DNA from: Aquisalinus luteolus
GTDB taxonomy: Bacteria > Pseudomonadota > Alphaproteobacteria > Caulobacterales > Parvularculaceae
Direction: 5' to 3'
NCBI RefSeq assembly: GCF_009712425.2
Contig: NZ_VCJR02000001.1
Coordinates: 1 to 64,000 of the forward strand
Length of the DNA: 64,000 nucleotides
A program made the translations under genes and the position numbers. The notes below the pieces were generated by a model. It did no database searches. It saw only the letters and a list, made by a program, of their open reading frames with translations, and was not told the DNA's origin. Of this stretch, positions 1 to 8,528 are shown piece after piece. Within the stretch, counting starts at the first letter, position 1. Every line of letters begins with the position of its first letter.

Positions 1-455
1 GTGCGGGCAAGATCCTCCGCCGAGACGCTGGCAAGATATTCTGCCTTGAGATCAGCCAGTTCTCGGCTTGAGATGACTGCTAGGGGCTGACCGGCGGTGA
101 CGCGATCACCCTCGCTGACCATCAGCTTCGTAACAATGCCGGAGACAGGACTTGAGAGATTCGCAACCCGATCCGGGTTGGTCCGTATTTCGGCTGGCAG
201 CTCCAGATCGTCACTGGTCTTCTGCAATTCAGCTTTCGCCAAACTTATGCCCGCTGCCTTCGCAGCACTTTGCGACATTTCAACGATATCGGCCTCATCC
301 TCATGGCCATGTTCATCATCATCTTCTTCATGTGAGTCTTCTTCATGCGCGGCATGGTCGGCTTGTGCGCCGGTCTCAGCAGTTTCTTCACCGCACGAGC
401 TGAGCAATGGTATGCCAAAGACCAGCACCATCATCAGTATCAATATGTTTTTCAT
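1..455 (-). CDS. Heavy-metal efflux RND periplasmic adaptor, CzcB/CusB type (partial)
   Basis: Membrane fusion protein linking an inner-membrane RND pump to the outer-membrane channel. Only the first 151 or so residues are in the window. The N-terminus is a lipoprotein signal with lipobox LLSSC. A His/Glu/Asp-rich stretch (about residues 38-55, clustered EEDSHEEDDDEHGHED) follows and probably binds metal. Then comes a biotinyl-lipoyl-like hairpin (SPVSGIVTKLMVSEGDRV, then GQPLAVISS). The ATG at 455 overlaps the stop of the upstream TolC-family gene as ATGA, so the two are translationally coupled. The acidic His-rich leader favours divalent metal over drug efflux. The exact metal cannot be told from this fragment. 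Confidence 0.85.
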   Translation of the reverse strand, partial: MKNILILMMVLVFGIPLLSSCGEETAETGAQADHAAHEEDSHEEDDDEHGHEDEADIVEMSQSAAKAAGISLAKAELQKTSDDLELPAEIRTNPDRVANLSSPVSGIVTKLMVSEGDRVTAGQPLAVISSRELADLKAEYLASVSAEDLAR

Positions 456-1759
456 TGGATGTCTCCCTCGGAGAATGGTGCCGCGCCGATCAGGCTCTGC
501 AGCTGCACATTTTCCGCATTCAGTTTTCGGTTGGATTCTATGACGGCGATCTGCGTATCGATCAGCGCTTGCCTGGCGTCGAGCGTTGCAGTCAGGTCGA
601 ACTTGCCTGCCTGATACCCTCTAATGGCCGCATCATGGGCGGATTGAGCTTCCGGCAAGGCACTTGATTGCAGCAGGTCGAGCTGTCGTCTCGCAGCCTG
701 TTGCTGGGCTATAGAAGACTGCAGGCGAGCGCGCAGGCGTGCCTCTGTCGCCTCGGCATCGATAGCGCTTGCCTGCGCCCGAAACGCGGCGGCATCGACA
801 GCATCCCGGTTGCGGTCAAACAGCGGCAAAGGCACTTCAAGCCCCGCAACAAGCGCGCTTTCACCAGTTGCCTCGAATTCCCTCACACCAGCAGATACCG
901 TGATATCAGGAATGATCCGTGCCCGTTCCAGCTGTACCTGAGCCCGGCTGGCCTCAAGCGATGCGGCAGCCGCTACGATCGCCGGATGAGTCGAAACCTC
1001 CCCTTGCGACGGTGAAGCCTGTGTTGCGGTAATGATCGGATTACCGAACCGGGCGGTGTCAGCGCCCCAGAGCGCGGCCAGTGCCAGTTTTTCCACTATG
1101 ATTTGAGCCTGCAGATCGGCTGCGGCGGCCTGGAGACGCGCCGCTTCGGTTTTGGCGCGTGAGACGTCGGGTGGTGCCGCCGCGCCGGCCTCATATCGCT
1201 TAATGACCGTATCCCGGAACCGGGCCGCCAGATCGGCGGCACTGTCCGCCATCTCGGCAAGCTGGATGGTGGCATGAAGATCGTAAAAGCTGAGCGCCGC
1301 TTCCAGTTCTGCCTCGCGCAGGATGGTTTCGCATTGTGCACTGCCTAGTGCCTCAAGCGCGCGGGCAGCACGCACCTGCTTCTGGCGCTTGCCGCCGAGT
1401 TGCAAGGTCTGGGAAATGGCATAGGTTCGATCCGACTGATCGAAGCCATTAAAGGCACCATCCCCGCCAAAATTCTCTACCTCGAGAGACAGGGAAGGGT
1501 TCAGCCATCGACCCGCCTGCCGTACTTCGGCAGCCCGTGCTCTCGTCTCGAGCGCCGCGGCTCTGACTTCCGGCGAGGCAAGCCGGATTTGCGTCAGCAC
1601 CTGATCAAGTGTCAGTGGTTCGTTTTCTTCTATCATTCCGGCCTGAACAGATGTCAGGCGTGGCTGATAAGTGCCGCCGCACGAAGCCCCAGCATAGGCC
1701 TGGATCGGCATTGCAAGAATGCCAAGGGCGCACAGGCCGCCCCATAAGTGTCGTTTCAT
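452..1759 (-). CDS. TolC-family outer-membrane efflux protein, CzcC/CusC-like
   Basis: 435-residue outer-membrane channel subunit of a heavy-metal RND efflux complex. It has a cleavable signal peptide (hydrophobic residues 8-22, ending AYAGA) and two TolC repeats of long amphipathic helices, about residues 50-240 and 250-430. These include the LTLDQVLTQI and EVPLPLFDRNRD patterns usual for this family. It lies in one operon: a small His-rich protein upstream (62-bp gap), this gene, then the adaptor overlapping by 4 bp. The RND pump gene itself should lie beyond the left edge. Control is probably by the MerR-type promoter at 2227-2257. Confidence 0.88.
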   Translation of the reverse strand: MKRHLWGGLCALGILAMPIQAYAGASCGGTYQPRLTSVQAGMIEENEPLTLDQVLTQIRLASPEVRAAALETRARAAEVRQAGRWLNPSLSLEVENFGGDGAFNGFDQSDRTYAISQTLQLGGKRQKQVRAARALEALGSAQCETILREAELEAALSFYDLHATIQLAEMADSAADLAARFRDTVIKRYEAGAAAPPDVSRAKTEAARLQAAAADLQAQIIVEKLALAALWGADTARFGNPIITATQASPSQGEVSTHPAIVAAAASLEASRAQVQLERARIIPDITVSAGVREFEATGESALVAGLEVPLPLFDRNRDAVDAAAFRAQASAIDAEATEARLRARLQSSIAQQQAARRQLDLLQSSALPEAQSAHDAAIRGYQAGKFDLTATLDARQALIDTQIAVIESNRKLNAENVQLQSLIGAAPFSEGDIQ

Positions 1760-1820
1760 GAGATAAATTCTCCACGTAGATTAACCGGAAAAACGCCCCG
1801 CGAAGGGCGAGAAAGGCCGG

Positions 1821-2159
1821 TTAGCCACGAGGAGGGCGGAACAATCCGTATACGAGCGGCGGCGGCAGGCGAAGCATCGCTTCGGATACCTGCTTTTCCG
1901 CTATCAGGGTCTGTTCAACGAGATGTTGGGACGTGCTGAGCATGTGCCCGTGACACGGACCGCAATGATGCACATGCTTGTTGTGAGCCGGTTTTTCATC
2001 GCCTGACGTATCGTCGACATCAGATGCTGAGCCGGTTTCGCATTCATGAGAAAGTTCGGCAAGCTCATGCGCTTCGGCCACAATAGGGGTGGCGACGAAA
2101 GCCATCAGGGCCATCATCAGCACGATTTTTACCAGTCCATGCACATTGCGAAGCATCAT
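1821..2159 (-). CDS. Small secreted His/Cys-containing protein heading the metal-efflux operon (CzcI-like)
   Basis: 112-residue protein with an N-terminal signal or membrane segment (residues 8-30, VKIVLMMALMAFVATPIVAEA). An acidic stretch follows, then a His/Cys motif (HNKHVHHCGPCHGHM) fitting metal binding. Short proteins of this kind often precede czcCBA genes (CzcI, or the DUF2946 group). I place it there by position and motif, not by strong sequence recognition. It is first in the operon, about 70 bases from a MerR-type promoter. It could be a periplasmic metal chaperone or a modulator of efflux. Start: MM at 2159/2156, choice uncertain. Confidence 0.7.
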   Translation of the reverse strand: MMLRNVHGLVKIVLMMALMAFVATPIVAEAHELAELSHECETGSASDVDDTSGDEKPAHNKHVHHCGPCHGHMLSTSQHLVEQTLIAEKQVSEAMLRLPPPLVYGLFRPPRG

Positions 2160-2226
2160 TACCTTATACGGATATCACATATATCTCAGTATTTCATTAC
2201 CACTATCGCGGATATCCACAAATGCG

Positions 2227-2257
2227 ACTGTAAGACCTATAGTGGCTATAGATGCAA
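2227..2257 (-). promoter_or_regulatory. MerR-type promoter and operator for the metal-efflux operon
   Basis: Read on the minus strand: -35 TTGCAT (2257-2252), a 19-base spacer, -10 TACAGT (2232-2227). The spacer holds the dyad CTATAG-CCA-CTATAG (2251-2237). The 19-base spacer with a centred dyad is the hallmark of promoters activated by MerR-family regulators. The dyad resembles that at 2739-2757, so the adjacent regulator probably controls both. Confidence 0.7.
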
Positions 2258-2267
2258 GCCTATTTTT

Positions 2268-2723
2268 TTATCCCTCCAACAGACCGTTCAACCGTCCATG
2301 TTCATCTTCCCTGCAATTGTTGTGATCTGACAGACAGGCAAGAACGGTACAATTCTCGACACTACCACCTTCGCAAGCAGCGATCATGCGCTTCAATTCC
2401 GCTTCCAGGGCTTCCAGTTGATTCAAACGATAGCGCACATTTGCAAGCTGGCGTCGAGCAATCGCGTCGACCGAAGCGCAGTCTTGATCAGGCTTTGACT
2501 GGAGATCGATCAGGTCCCGAATTGACTCTACAGGAAAGCCGAGATCACGTGCGTGCCGAATAAAACTTAGTCGCTCTACGGAGGTTTCGTCATATATTCT
2601 TTGGCCGCTTTCACTGCGGTGCGGCTGAGGCATCAGATCGATCGATTCATAGTATCTGATAGTAGTGACCTTTACGCCCGCTCTAGATGAAAGTTTACCG
2701 ATCGTCATGGCCTTGAGTTCCAT
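2268..2723 (-). CDS. MerR-family divalent-metal-responsive regulator
   Basis: 151 residues from the ATG at 2723; an ATG at 2708 (MTIGKLSS) is the alternative. The open frame runs further upstream, but MerR proteins begin at the winged-helix motif TIGKLSSRAGVKVTTIRYYE. A coiled-coil dimerisation helix follows. Cysteines at about 82, 117, 125 and 130 match the ZntR/CadR/PbrR/MerR layout. The extra tail (SDHNNCREDEHGR) could add metal ligands. Zn, Cd or Pb is likelier than Cu. The gene is divergent from a CDF transporter and shares the gap with a 19-bp-spacer promoter. Confidence 0.88.
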   Translation of the reverse strand: MELKAMTIGKLSSRAGVKVTTIRYYESIDLMPQPHRSESGQRIYDETSVERLSFIRHARDLGFPVESIRDLIDLQSKPDQDCASVDAIARRQLANVRYRLNQLEALEAELKRMIAACEGGSVENCTVLACLSDHNNCREDEHGRLNGLLEG

Positions 2724-2734
2724 AGAAAACCTCC

Positions 2735-2765
2735 TTGCCTCTACAGCCGCTGTAGAGAGTAATGT
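2735..2765 (+). promoter_or_regulatory. MerR-type promoter and operator for the CDF genes
   Basis: Plus strand: -35 TTGCCT (2735-2740), a 19-base spacer, -10 TAATGT (2760-2765). A perfect dyad CTCTACAG-CCG-CTGTAGAG lies at 2739-2757. It sits between the divergent MerR gene and the transporter starting at 2788, which has a good ribosome-binding site (AAGGAG). The geometry is typical of MerR activation by DNA untwisting. Confidence 0.8.
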
Positions 2766-2787
2766 GGAGGGGTGAAAGGAGTTTTCA

Positions 2788-3423
2788 ATGGCTGATTGCT
2801 GTAACGACCGTCGATTTGATGGCGTCTCCGCTGGGTACAAGCGTGCGCTCGTCGCCGTCATTTTCGTCAACGCCACGATGTTCTTGATTGAAATGATGGC
2901 GGGATTTTCGGCGAACTCGCAGGCTCTGAAGGCCGATGCACTCGATTTCATCGGTGATGCTGCCACCTATACGATCAGCCTGTGGGTGATCGGTGCAGCG
3001 CTGGTTGTTCGGGCGAGAGCGGCACTATTCAAGGGGATTCTGCTTGCCGTTATGACGCTTGCTGTTCTCACCATGTCTGTCCTGCGGCTGTTTGGTGGCG
3101 AGGTACCCGATGCATCGACTATTGGTTTGATCGGTATCCTTGCGCTCACCGCGAACTTGCTCAGTGTCCTTATCTTAATGAAATGGCGCGATGGAGACGC
3201 CAATGTCCGCTCCGTCTGGTTATGCTCACGAAACGACGCCATCGGGAATATCGGTGTCGTCACTGCGGGGCTTCTGGTGGGCGTGACAGGAAGCTTCTGG
3301 CCGGACGTTATCATGTCCATTGCACTTGCCGGGCTTTTCCTTCGCTCGGCAGTATCCATAATTCGACAGGCGAGGTCGGAAATGGATCAAACCAAAACTG
3401 CCGGCGGAACTTCACCAGCGTGA
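2788..3423 (+). CDS. Small cation-diffusion-facilitator-like transporter
   Basis: 211 residues with about six membrane segments and no C-terminal cytoplasmic domain, so shorter than a classical CDF protein. The N-terminus carries a Cys pair (MADCCND). The usual CDF metal-site HxxxD in helix 2 appears as DALDFIGD, and the helix-5 site reads SRNDAIGN instead of HNxxD. It belongs to the short 'cation transporter' branch found beside MerR regulators. Probable role: metal export across the inner membrane. Driven by the MerR-type promoter just upstream. The second CDF gene follows after 33 bases, so they are probably co-transcribed. Confidence 0.75.
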   Translation: MADCCNDRRFDGVSAGYKRALVAVIFVNATMFLIEMMAGFSANSQALKADALDFIGDAATYTISLWVIGAALVVRARAALFKGILLAVMTLAVLTMSVLRLFGGEVPDASTIGLIGILALTANLLSVLILMKWRDGDANVRSVWLCSRNDAIGNIGVVTAGLLVGVTGSFWPDVIMSIALAGLFLRSAVSIIRQARSEMDQTKTAGGTSPA

Positions 3424-3456
3424 TTCCGTTGGATTTAATGTTTGCAGAGAGACAAA

Positions 3457-4362
3457 ATGACTCATTCACATGATCATATTGAGGCTGGCGCGGGAGATCG
3501 CCGTGTCTTCGGAGCAATTCTCGTCAACCTGCTTCTGACGGTGGCGCAGATTATCGGCGGGATTGTTTCCGGCAGTCTCGCTCTTGTTGCTGATGCTATT
3601 CACAATTTATCCGATGCTCTCGCCCTGGTTATTGCCTTTGGTGCGCGCCGCATAGCGCGCAAACCGGCCGACGCACGTATGACTTTCGGTTATGGCCGGG
3701 CCGAAACAGTCGCGGCCCTCATCAACTACACGACACTGATCGTCATTGGACTTTATCTCGTATACGAAGCAATCCTGCGCTTTATCGAACCACAGGGTAT
3801 CGATGGCTGGATTGTCGTTATCATCGCCGCTATTGCCCTCGTCGTCGACCTTTTGACTGTCCTGCTGACCTATACGCTCTCGAAAGAGAGCATCAATATC
3901 CGGGCCGCCTTCCTGCACAATCTGGCCGACGCGCTTGGATCGGTGGGGGTCATTATTGCTGGTACGGTCATCATCATCTATGACTGGCGGCTTATCGATC
4001 CTCTCATCACCTTAGCCATTGCCGGCTATATCCTGTGGCAATCTTTTTCGGAGATCGGTCAGGTCATTCGCATCCTAATGCTCGGCAGTCCAACAGATAT
4101 TGACGGACCCGCTGTGATCGAAGAGATGACCGCTGTAAAAGGTGTCGCTGACGTGCACCATGTTCACCTTTGGCAAATGAATGAACGCCAAACCGCAATC
4201 GACGCTCATGTCCTTGTCCTGAGTGATAGCGAACCAGCTCAGATCAAAACAGCGCTTAAGTCTGTACTAGCCAGCAAATTCGGTGTTTCTCATGTCACGC
4301 TGGAAATAGAATGGAGAGGAGAACATGAAGGCGATCTTTCCGTATTTGGATCGGAAAATTGA
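3457..4362 (+). CDS. Cation diffusion facilitator, CzcD/ZitB type
   Basis: 301-residue Zn/Cd/Co proton antiporter of the inner membrane. It has a His-rich N-terminus (MTHSHDH) and six membrane helices. The metal-site motifs are DAIHNLSD in helix 2 and HNLADALGS in helix 5. The C-terminal cytoplasmic domain carries the conserved VHHVHLWQMN. Start chosen at ATG 3457 rather than the in-frame TTG at 3442, because the family begins with the His-rich leader. Second gene of the MerR-controlled unit; its end lies 9 bases from the convergent nuclease-STAND gene. Confidence 0.92.
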   Translation: MTHSHDHIEAGAGDRRVFGAILVNLLLTVAQIIGGIVSGSLALVADAIHNLSDALALVIAFGARRIARKPADARMTFGYGRAETVAALINYTTLIVIGLYLVYEAILRFIEPQGIDGWIVVIIAAIALVVDLLTVLLTYTLSKESINIRAAFLHNLADALGSVGVIIAGTVIIIYDWRLIDPLITLAIAGYILWQSFSEIGQVIRILMLGSPTDIDGPAVIEEMTAVKGVADVHHVHLWQMNERQTAIDAHVLVLSDSEPAQIKTALKSVLASKFGVSHVTLEIEWRGEHEGDLSVFGSEN

Positions 4363-4371
4363 ATGATCTTT

Positions 4372-7300
4372 CTAGTCCTCAAATCGTTCATCACGCCCAC
4401 GGTCTCGTTCGGCTTCCCATTTTCTCTCATTTGCAATTTCAATCTGGTAATCCTTAAGCCGCTCAGCAGCCCATTGCGCAAGCGCAACCTCTTCATGATC
4501 CGAAAGCATTTCTAATAGAGGTGTATATCGCGCCATTATATCTGCGCGGGATCCGCTCCAGGACATTGGGCGGAATCTCATTGCCAGTTGTTCAGCCATA
4601 CCAATCTTATCAGGCGCGGCATTGATCAACTCCATTGCTAACTCAGTCCAATTATACGATGCCCCTTCTTCACCTCCTTCCCTGAAGTGAATGACTTTCG
4701 CCAATGCTCTGAACCGGTCCATAGAGCCACTTACGGCCCAATCTAAAATAGTATCCAACGGTATCTTCCCGACAATATTTTTGTCGGAATCACGCAAATC
4801 TTCGTAATAGCTCAGGCTGCGCACATCATCCTTCGATGGGTTGCCAATGAGACGATCGAGGACAACTAGCGGATGATATTCTGAAATCAATCGAACGAGA
4901 TTGCCATATCCGTTACAGTATGCTCGATAGCTATATAACGAAGATGCGATTTTCTCGCATAAACGCTCCGCCAATTCCTCAGTATCTTGATCCTCGAATG
5001 CCACGGAAGCGATTTTCATGAGCTCGTAATCATGTTTCCGAGACTTCGACTCGTAATTTGTTTTGAGAAGTATGAGCCTGCAGAGGTCACGTTCAATCTG
5101 TGTACTTGAGAGGCTGTCATCAGCGATAAAATGAGCACGCATATTCATAATATCTTTAGCGATTGCTATCCCGTCATCCCCTTTTCCGATCAAAAACTGG
5201 ATAACGTCATATAGCAGTCTATCGCTTGTTTCCGTGCGACGCATCGCAAACTGGAAGTTGGCATAGGTCCATAGAGGAATGTGTTCGCGCTCGAATGATT
5301 GCCTGACCCGATCATCGTCATTTGGTCGGCCTAAGTGCCGTATCTGGAAATCGACGAACATGTCACCCCGTTCTGGATTTTCAAGTAAGTCATCTAGGAA
5401 TCTGCTCGTGAGGTTGCGGTCTCTATTGGCAACAGCCTGGATATACCCCCTTAGAAAAGCATACTGTTTTTGCTTGGATGAGGCTACAATAGCTGACAAT
5501 GCCTCCTCCCAGAGATTTGCAGCTTCACCTAAATCTACAACCTCTCCGACACCCTTACCGAAATACCAGATGTGGTAAACATCACTAGTAATGATCTCCG
5601 GTAGCAGACGACGCAGAGTTTCCGGTTCGGCCATCGCTTCCTTGCCAAGTTCGTAACTCTGTTCCTCGGCAAGCTTATGAGCTGCACTGTAATCATCATC
5701 TACGGCTAAAATCTCGACCATGTCTAACAGACCGTGCCTCGAGCTAGCTGTATACGTACGGATGCGATCCTCAAGCGAAATCGGTTTCAGTTCTTCGGAC
5801 AGCGCCTCCAAACGATTATGAAATTCAGTATCCTGTTCTTCTTTTTTGTCCAAACGAATGATCGAAATTGTTGCCAACCAAATCTCAGGCCAAAACTCGT
5901 CACCTTTGAGGGCAAATAGGTATTTCTCAAGTTCGTCTCGCATATCGGTACTCGTCCATAACCAGCGAAACTTGCGGGAAAAGAGTTTTTTGAGATCATC
6001 TCTTAGTGACGGAGATTTGTTCGCAAGCTCAACAACCAGTTGCAGACTTTGATCGAGCCAGTCTCGAATTTCTGATCCAACGGGCTCCCAGCCATAACGC
6101 CTTGCTCTGGCACCAAACTCAAAACCAAGAAAACTTGAAAACATCGAAGTTTTGAGCATGGAGCGAAGCAGCAACAAGCCTATTTCCCGTTCTTGTGAAT
6201 CTTTGCTGAGCAATAACGAACGCACAATACCAATACGCTGGTCCGTTTTTGCCTCGGTGCCTGATAGGTACATCCAGAACAATTCGCGAAGGTTGTTCAA
6301 AATCGAATTGTTGTGGTCCTCAAAGTCCGTGTCCTTGCAAAGATCTATAAGAATACGGACTGATTCATCGAACAGTAACGGCTCATATGCTAGATGTCGA
6401 AGTGTCTCTGTTACAAGCGATCTATTTTTTTCGCCGCAGTTGTCGAAACCATCCTTCGCCACAAAACTCCTTGCGATTGCATCGAGAGTCGCTTTGGTGT
6501 GAATGGGAGCAATACTCCGAAACATTGTGAGGCCGAGATCATTGAAATCACCGACAGATTCGAGGAACCCGTTCTCGCCGAGCCAAAACTGTGCGATTTG
6601 TTGCGCTTCGCAATTGTCGTGAAGATAGCTCAATCTTCTTGAGAATGACTTGAGCAACCTTTCAGAGCTTTCTTCGCGGAAATATCTCTCTATCTTCAGC
6701 CCACCGTAGTTTTCTAATGCTCTTTTAGCGAGCCGATTTGCAATGGCATGGGGTAAAACAGCACGCCAATGACTGCGACTCTGAACAAGCTGTCTTCGCG
6801 ACAATTCCGCCACGGCTTCACTCATCACCGGTTCGCCAAGACCTCCCAGATCTCCAAGAAGCGCGATCTCCGATTCGTCCTTCTGTGAAGGATCAATGTC
6901 AAAAGAATAGACCAGCGACAAGAGCGACGATGCCCTTAAGAGTTCATTATTATTGCCTTTGCGTTGCGAGAAGAGGCGTTCGAATAATTCACTGTCCTTT
7001 AAGCTTCCAATATCCTCACCAGATCGCAGGGTCGCTGCCAAAGCAAGGGCTACTCGCGCATTTCCACTTGAAAATTTCACGATAGAATCTGCATTTGGAT
7101 GACCGATATGCGGATACTTCTCAAGGACGATTTTATTGAGTGTTTCATCCGATGAGGGCTCAAGCTTAAAAACACTCGTGCCTTCAGGTTCATCATCGGT
7201 AATATCGTACTCTATCGTAATGAGAGACAGGTTTGAGTTCGCCTGCCGTAGTTTTTGAACGAGTTCTTGGTGTAGCTTTGGCGTACAATTATCGACTATT

Positions 7301-8202
7301 AGAACTGCAGATTGCTTCAATACTATAATGCGGGCTATCAACTCCAGAGGTACAGGCTCAGGCCCATGAGTAATATCCGTATAAAGAGCGAGATGTTGCG
7401 GTAGCGCGCCTTTGCCAATACGTTCGTCAAACAACGCCTGCACTAGCCTCGTTTTGCCGACTCCCGATAGTCCGACCAGCCGAACGGCTGCACCTTTGCG
7501 AGTAAGGATTTCTCGGAGAACATTGATACCTTCTTCGCTTGAAAGGCCCTTATCTTTATCGATGTCTGGCCCATGCAGCCGGGTAGAGTCGTCTAGCACA
7601 TACTCGTCATCAATCTCACCAGGCTTGCTGGACCAATCATCATAAGAGCGCCAGCCACTTATGCTGCGGCCTCCCAGAACCCGGACCCATGATGCTACTG
7701 GAGGATACCGATTAACCCAATCAGTCAGGCGCCTGCGGTCATAGAAGTCCACATGCGGGCGTTCCTCCGGTGGCAATATTGCAAGGCAGTCTTCCATCGC
7801 TTTCAAGCGATTTTTCAGTGGTTTGTCGCTTACGGAGCCTTTCGAACTGACGATTACATAGCTTCCGCGCCGTTTGCCAATATCTATGATACTTTCCAGC
7901 AATTCGCCGTTGGGTGACATTTCTGCTTGAATCGCAGAAGCGGGCATATCCTGCGCTTTCGCTTGGAAGCCAGTTTCACTTCGCGGAATGAAGTCGCCTT
8001 TGAAGTCCGCTAAAGCGAAGCTCGCTCTAACATCGATACCACCATCGCCAGAGTTTTGATGACCTCCCCAGCTGATCGCTGAATAGGGCAAATCATTCTG
8101 TGTACATTCGCTTTGACAAAGCTTGGCAATCAGCTCTCGTAACTGCTCATCATTGAGAGAGGCAATCTCGTCGGGGGTTACATCAAAGATGGTGTTGCTC
8201 AT
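4372..8202 (-). CDS. Restriction-endonuclease-like / STAND NTPase fusion, candidate anti-phage protein
   Basis: 1,276-residue single-gene protein. Residues about 10-170 resemble a PD-(D/E)XK Mrr-type nuclease: GDGGIDV (52-58) followed by FQAK (79-82), the QxK variant. Residues about 240-420 form a P-loop NTPase: Walker A GLSGVGKT (244-251), Walker B LIVD (301-304) and SSGNARVALALA, a sensor region typical of STAND/AP-ATPases. The remaining 850 residues are helical and repeat-like, as in STAND ligand-sensing domains. Avs proteins share nuclease-NTPase-repeat order, but I cannot assign it to a known Avs type and it is shorter than most. A 60-base sample (5041-5100) has 26 G+C against 34 in a cydB sample (34381-34440), fitting transfer. 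No partner gene is apparent. Confidence 0.78.
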   Translation of the reverse strand: MSNTIFDVTPDEIASLNDEQLRELIAKLCQSECTQNDLPYSAISWGGHQNSGDGGIDVRASFALADFKGDFIPRSETGFQAKAQDMPASAIQAEMSPNGELLESIIDIGKRRGSYVIVSSKGSVSDKPLKNRLKAMEDCLAILPPEERPHVDFYDRRRLTDWVNRYPPVASWVRVLGGRSISGWRSYDDWSSKPGEIDDEYVLDDSTRLHGPDIDKDKGLSSEEGINVLREILTRKGAAVRLVGLSGVGKTRLVQALFDERIGKGALPQHLALYTDITHGPEPVPLELIARIIVLKQSAVLIVDNCTPKLHQELVQKLRQANSNLSLITIEYDITDDEPEGTSVFKLEPSSDETLNKIVLEKYPHIGHPNADSIVKFSSGNARVALALAATLRSGEDIGSLKDSELFERLFSQRKGNNNELLRASSLLSLVYSFDIDPSQKDESEIALLGDLGGLGEPVMSEAVAELSRRQLVQSRSHWRAVLPHAIANRLAKRALENYGGLKIERYFREESSERLLKSFSRRLSYLHDNCEAQQIAQFWLGENGFLESVGDFNDLGLTMFRSIAPIHTKATLDAIARSFVAKDGFDNCGEKNRSLVTETLRHLAYEPLLFDESVRILIDLCKDTDFEDHNNSILNNLRELFWMYLSGTEAKTDQRIGIVRSLLLSKDSQEREIGLLLLRSMLKTSMFSSFLGFEFGARARRYGWEPVGSEIRDWLDQSLQLVVELANKSPSLRDDLKKLFSRKFRWLWTSTDMRDELEKYLFALKGDEFWPEIWLATISIIRLDKKEEQDTEFHNRLEALSEELKPISLEDRIRTYTASSRHGLLDMVEILAVDDDYSAAHKLAEEQSYELGKEAMAEPETLRRLLPEIITSDVYHIWYFGKGVGEVVDLGEAANLWEEALSAIVASSKQKQYAFLRGYIQAVANRDRNLTSRFLDDLLENPERGDMFVDFQIRHLGRPNDDDRVRQSFEREHIPLWTYANFQFAMRRTETSDRLLYDVIQFLIGKGDDGIAIAKDIMNMRAHFIADDSLSSTQIERDLCRLILLKTNYESKSRKHDYELMKIASVAFEDQDTEELAERLCEKIASSLYSYRAYCNGYGNLVRLISEYHPLVVLDRLIGNPSKDDVRSLSYYEDLRDSDKNIVGKIPLDTILDWAVSGSMDRFRALAKVIHFREGGEEGASYNWTELAMELINAAPDKIGMAEQLAMRFRPMSWSGSRADIMARYTPLLEMLSDHEEVALAQWAAERLKDYQIEIANERKWEAERDRGRDERFED

Positions 8203-8528
8203 TCACTATGGTTTTTTCGATTCGGTGAATTTTCGTCTGATACTTTACCACAAACAATAGCTATTAGGGCTAGCGAACCCTTCGGGCCGGGCTCTCGTGA
8301 ACCGGGCCCGCCTGTTGCGGTCCCGGCCATGCGGCGTCGATCCCTCGCGCATTCGGGGGCCAGCCCCCCGGTCGCTTCGACAAAAATAGAACGCAGATTT
8401 TCCTGCTTTCCGGCGTGCCTTGGAAAGACAAGAAAATTGCGCCGATTTTTGCCTTCCGCTCCCACCCCCCGTTCTCGGCGAAGGCCAGAGGGTTGCATGC
8501 GCAACCCTTATCCCTACGGGAGGTTTTT
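8203..8528. other. Intergenic region between the nuclease-STAND gene and ardA
   Basis: 326 bases with no convincing gene. It should hold the promoter of the leftward nuclease-STAND gene (AT-rich part 8210-8270) and the leader of rightward ardA. The middle part (8275-8350) is GC-rich with imperfect inverted repeats around GGGCCGGG and CCGGGCCC. A clean hairpin lies at 8489-8508. Confidence 0.6.
8489..8508 (+). promoter_or_regulatory. Perfect hairpin in the ardA leader
   Basis: AGGGTTGC-ATGC-GCAACCCT: an 8-bp perfect stem with a 4-base loop, ending 20 bases before the ardA start codon and just ahead of its GGGAGG ribosome-binding site. It could be an operator or an RNA element controlling ardA translation. 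No run of T follows, so it is not a simple terminator. Confidence 0.4.
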
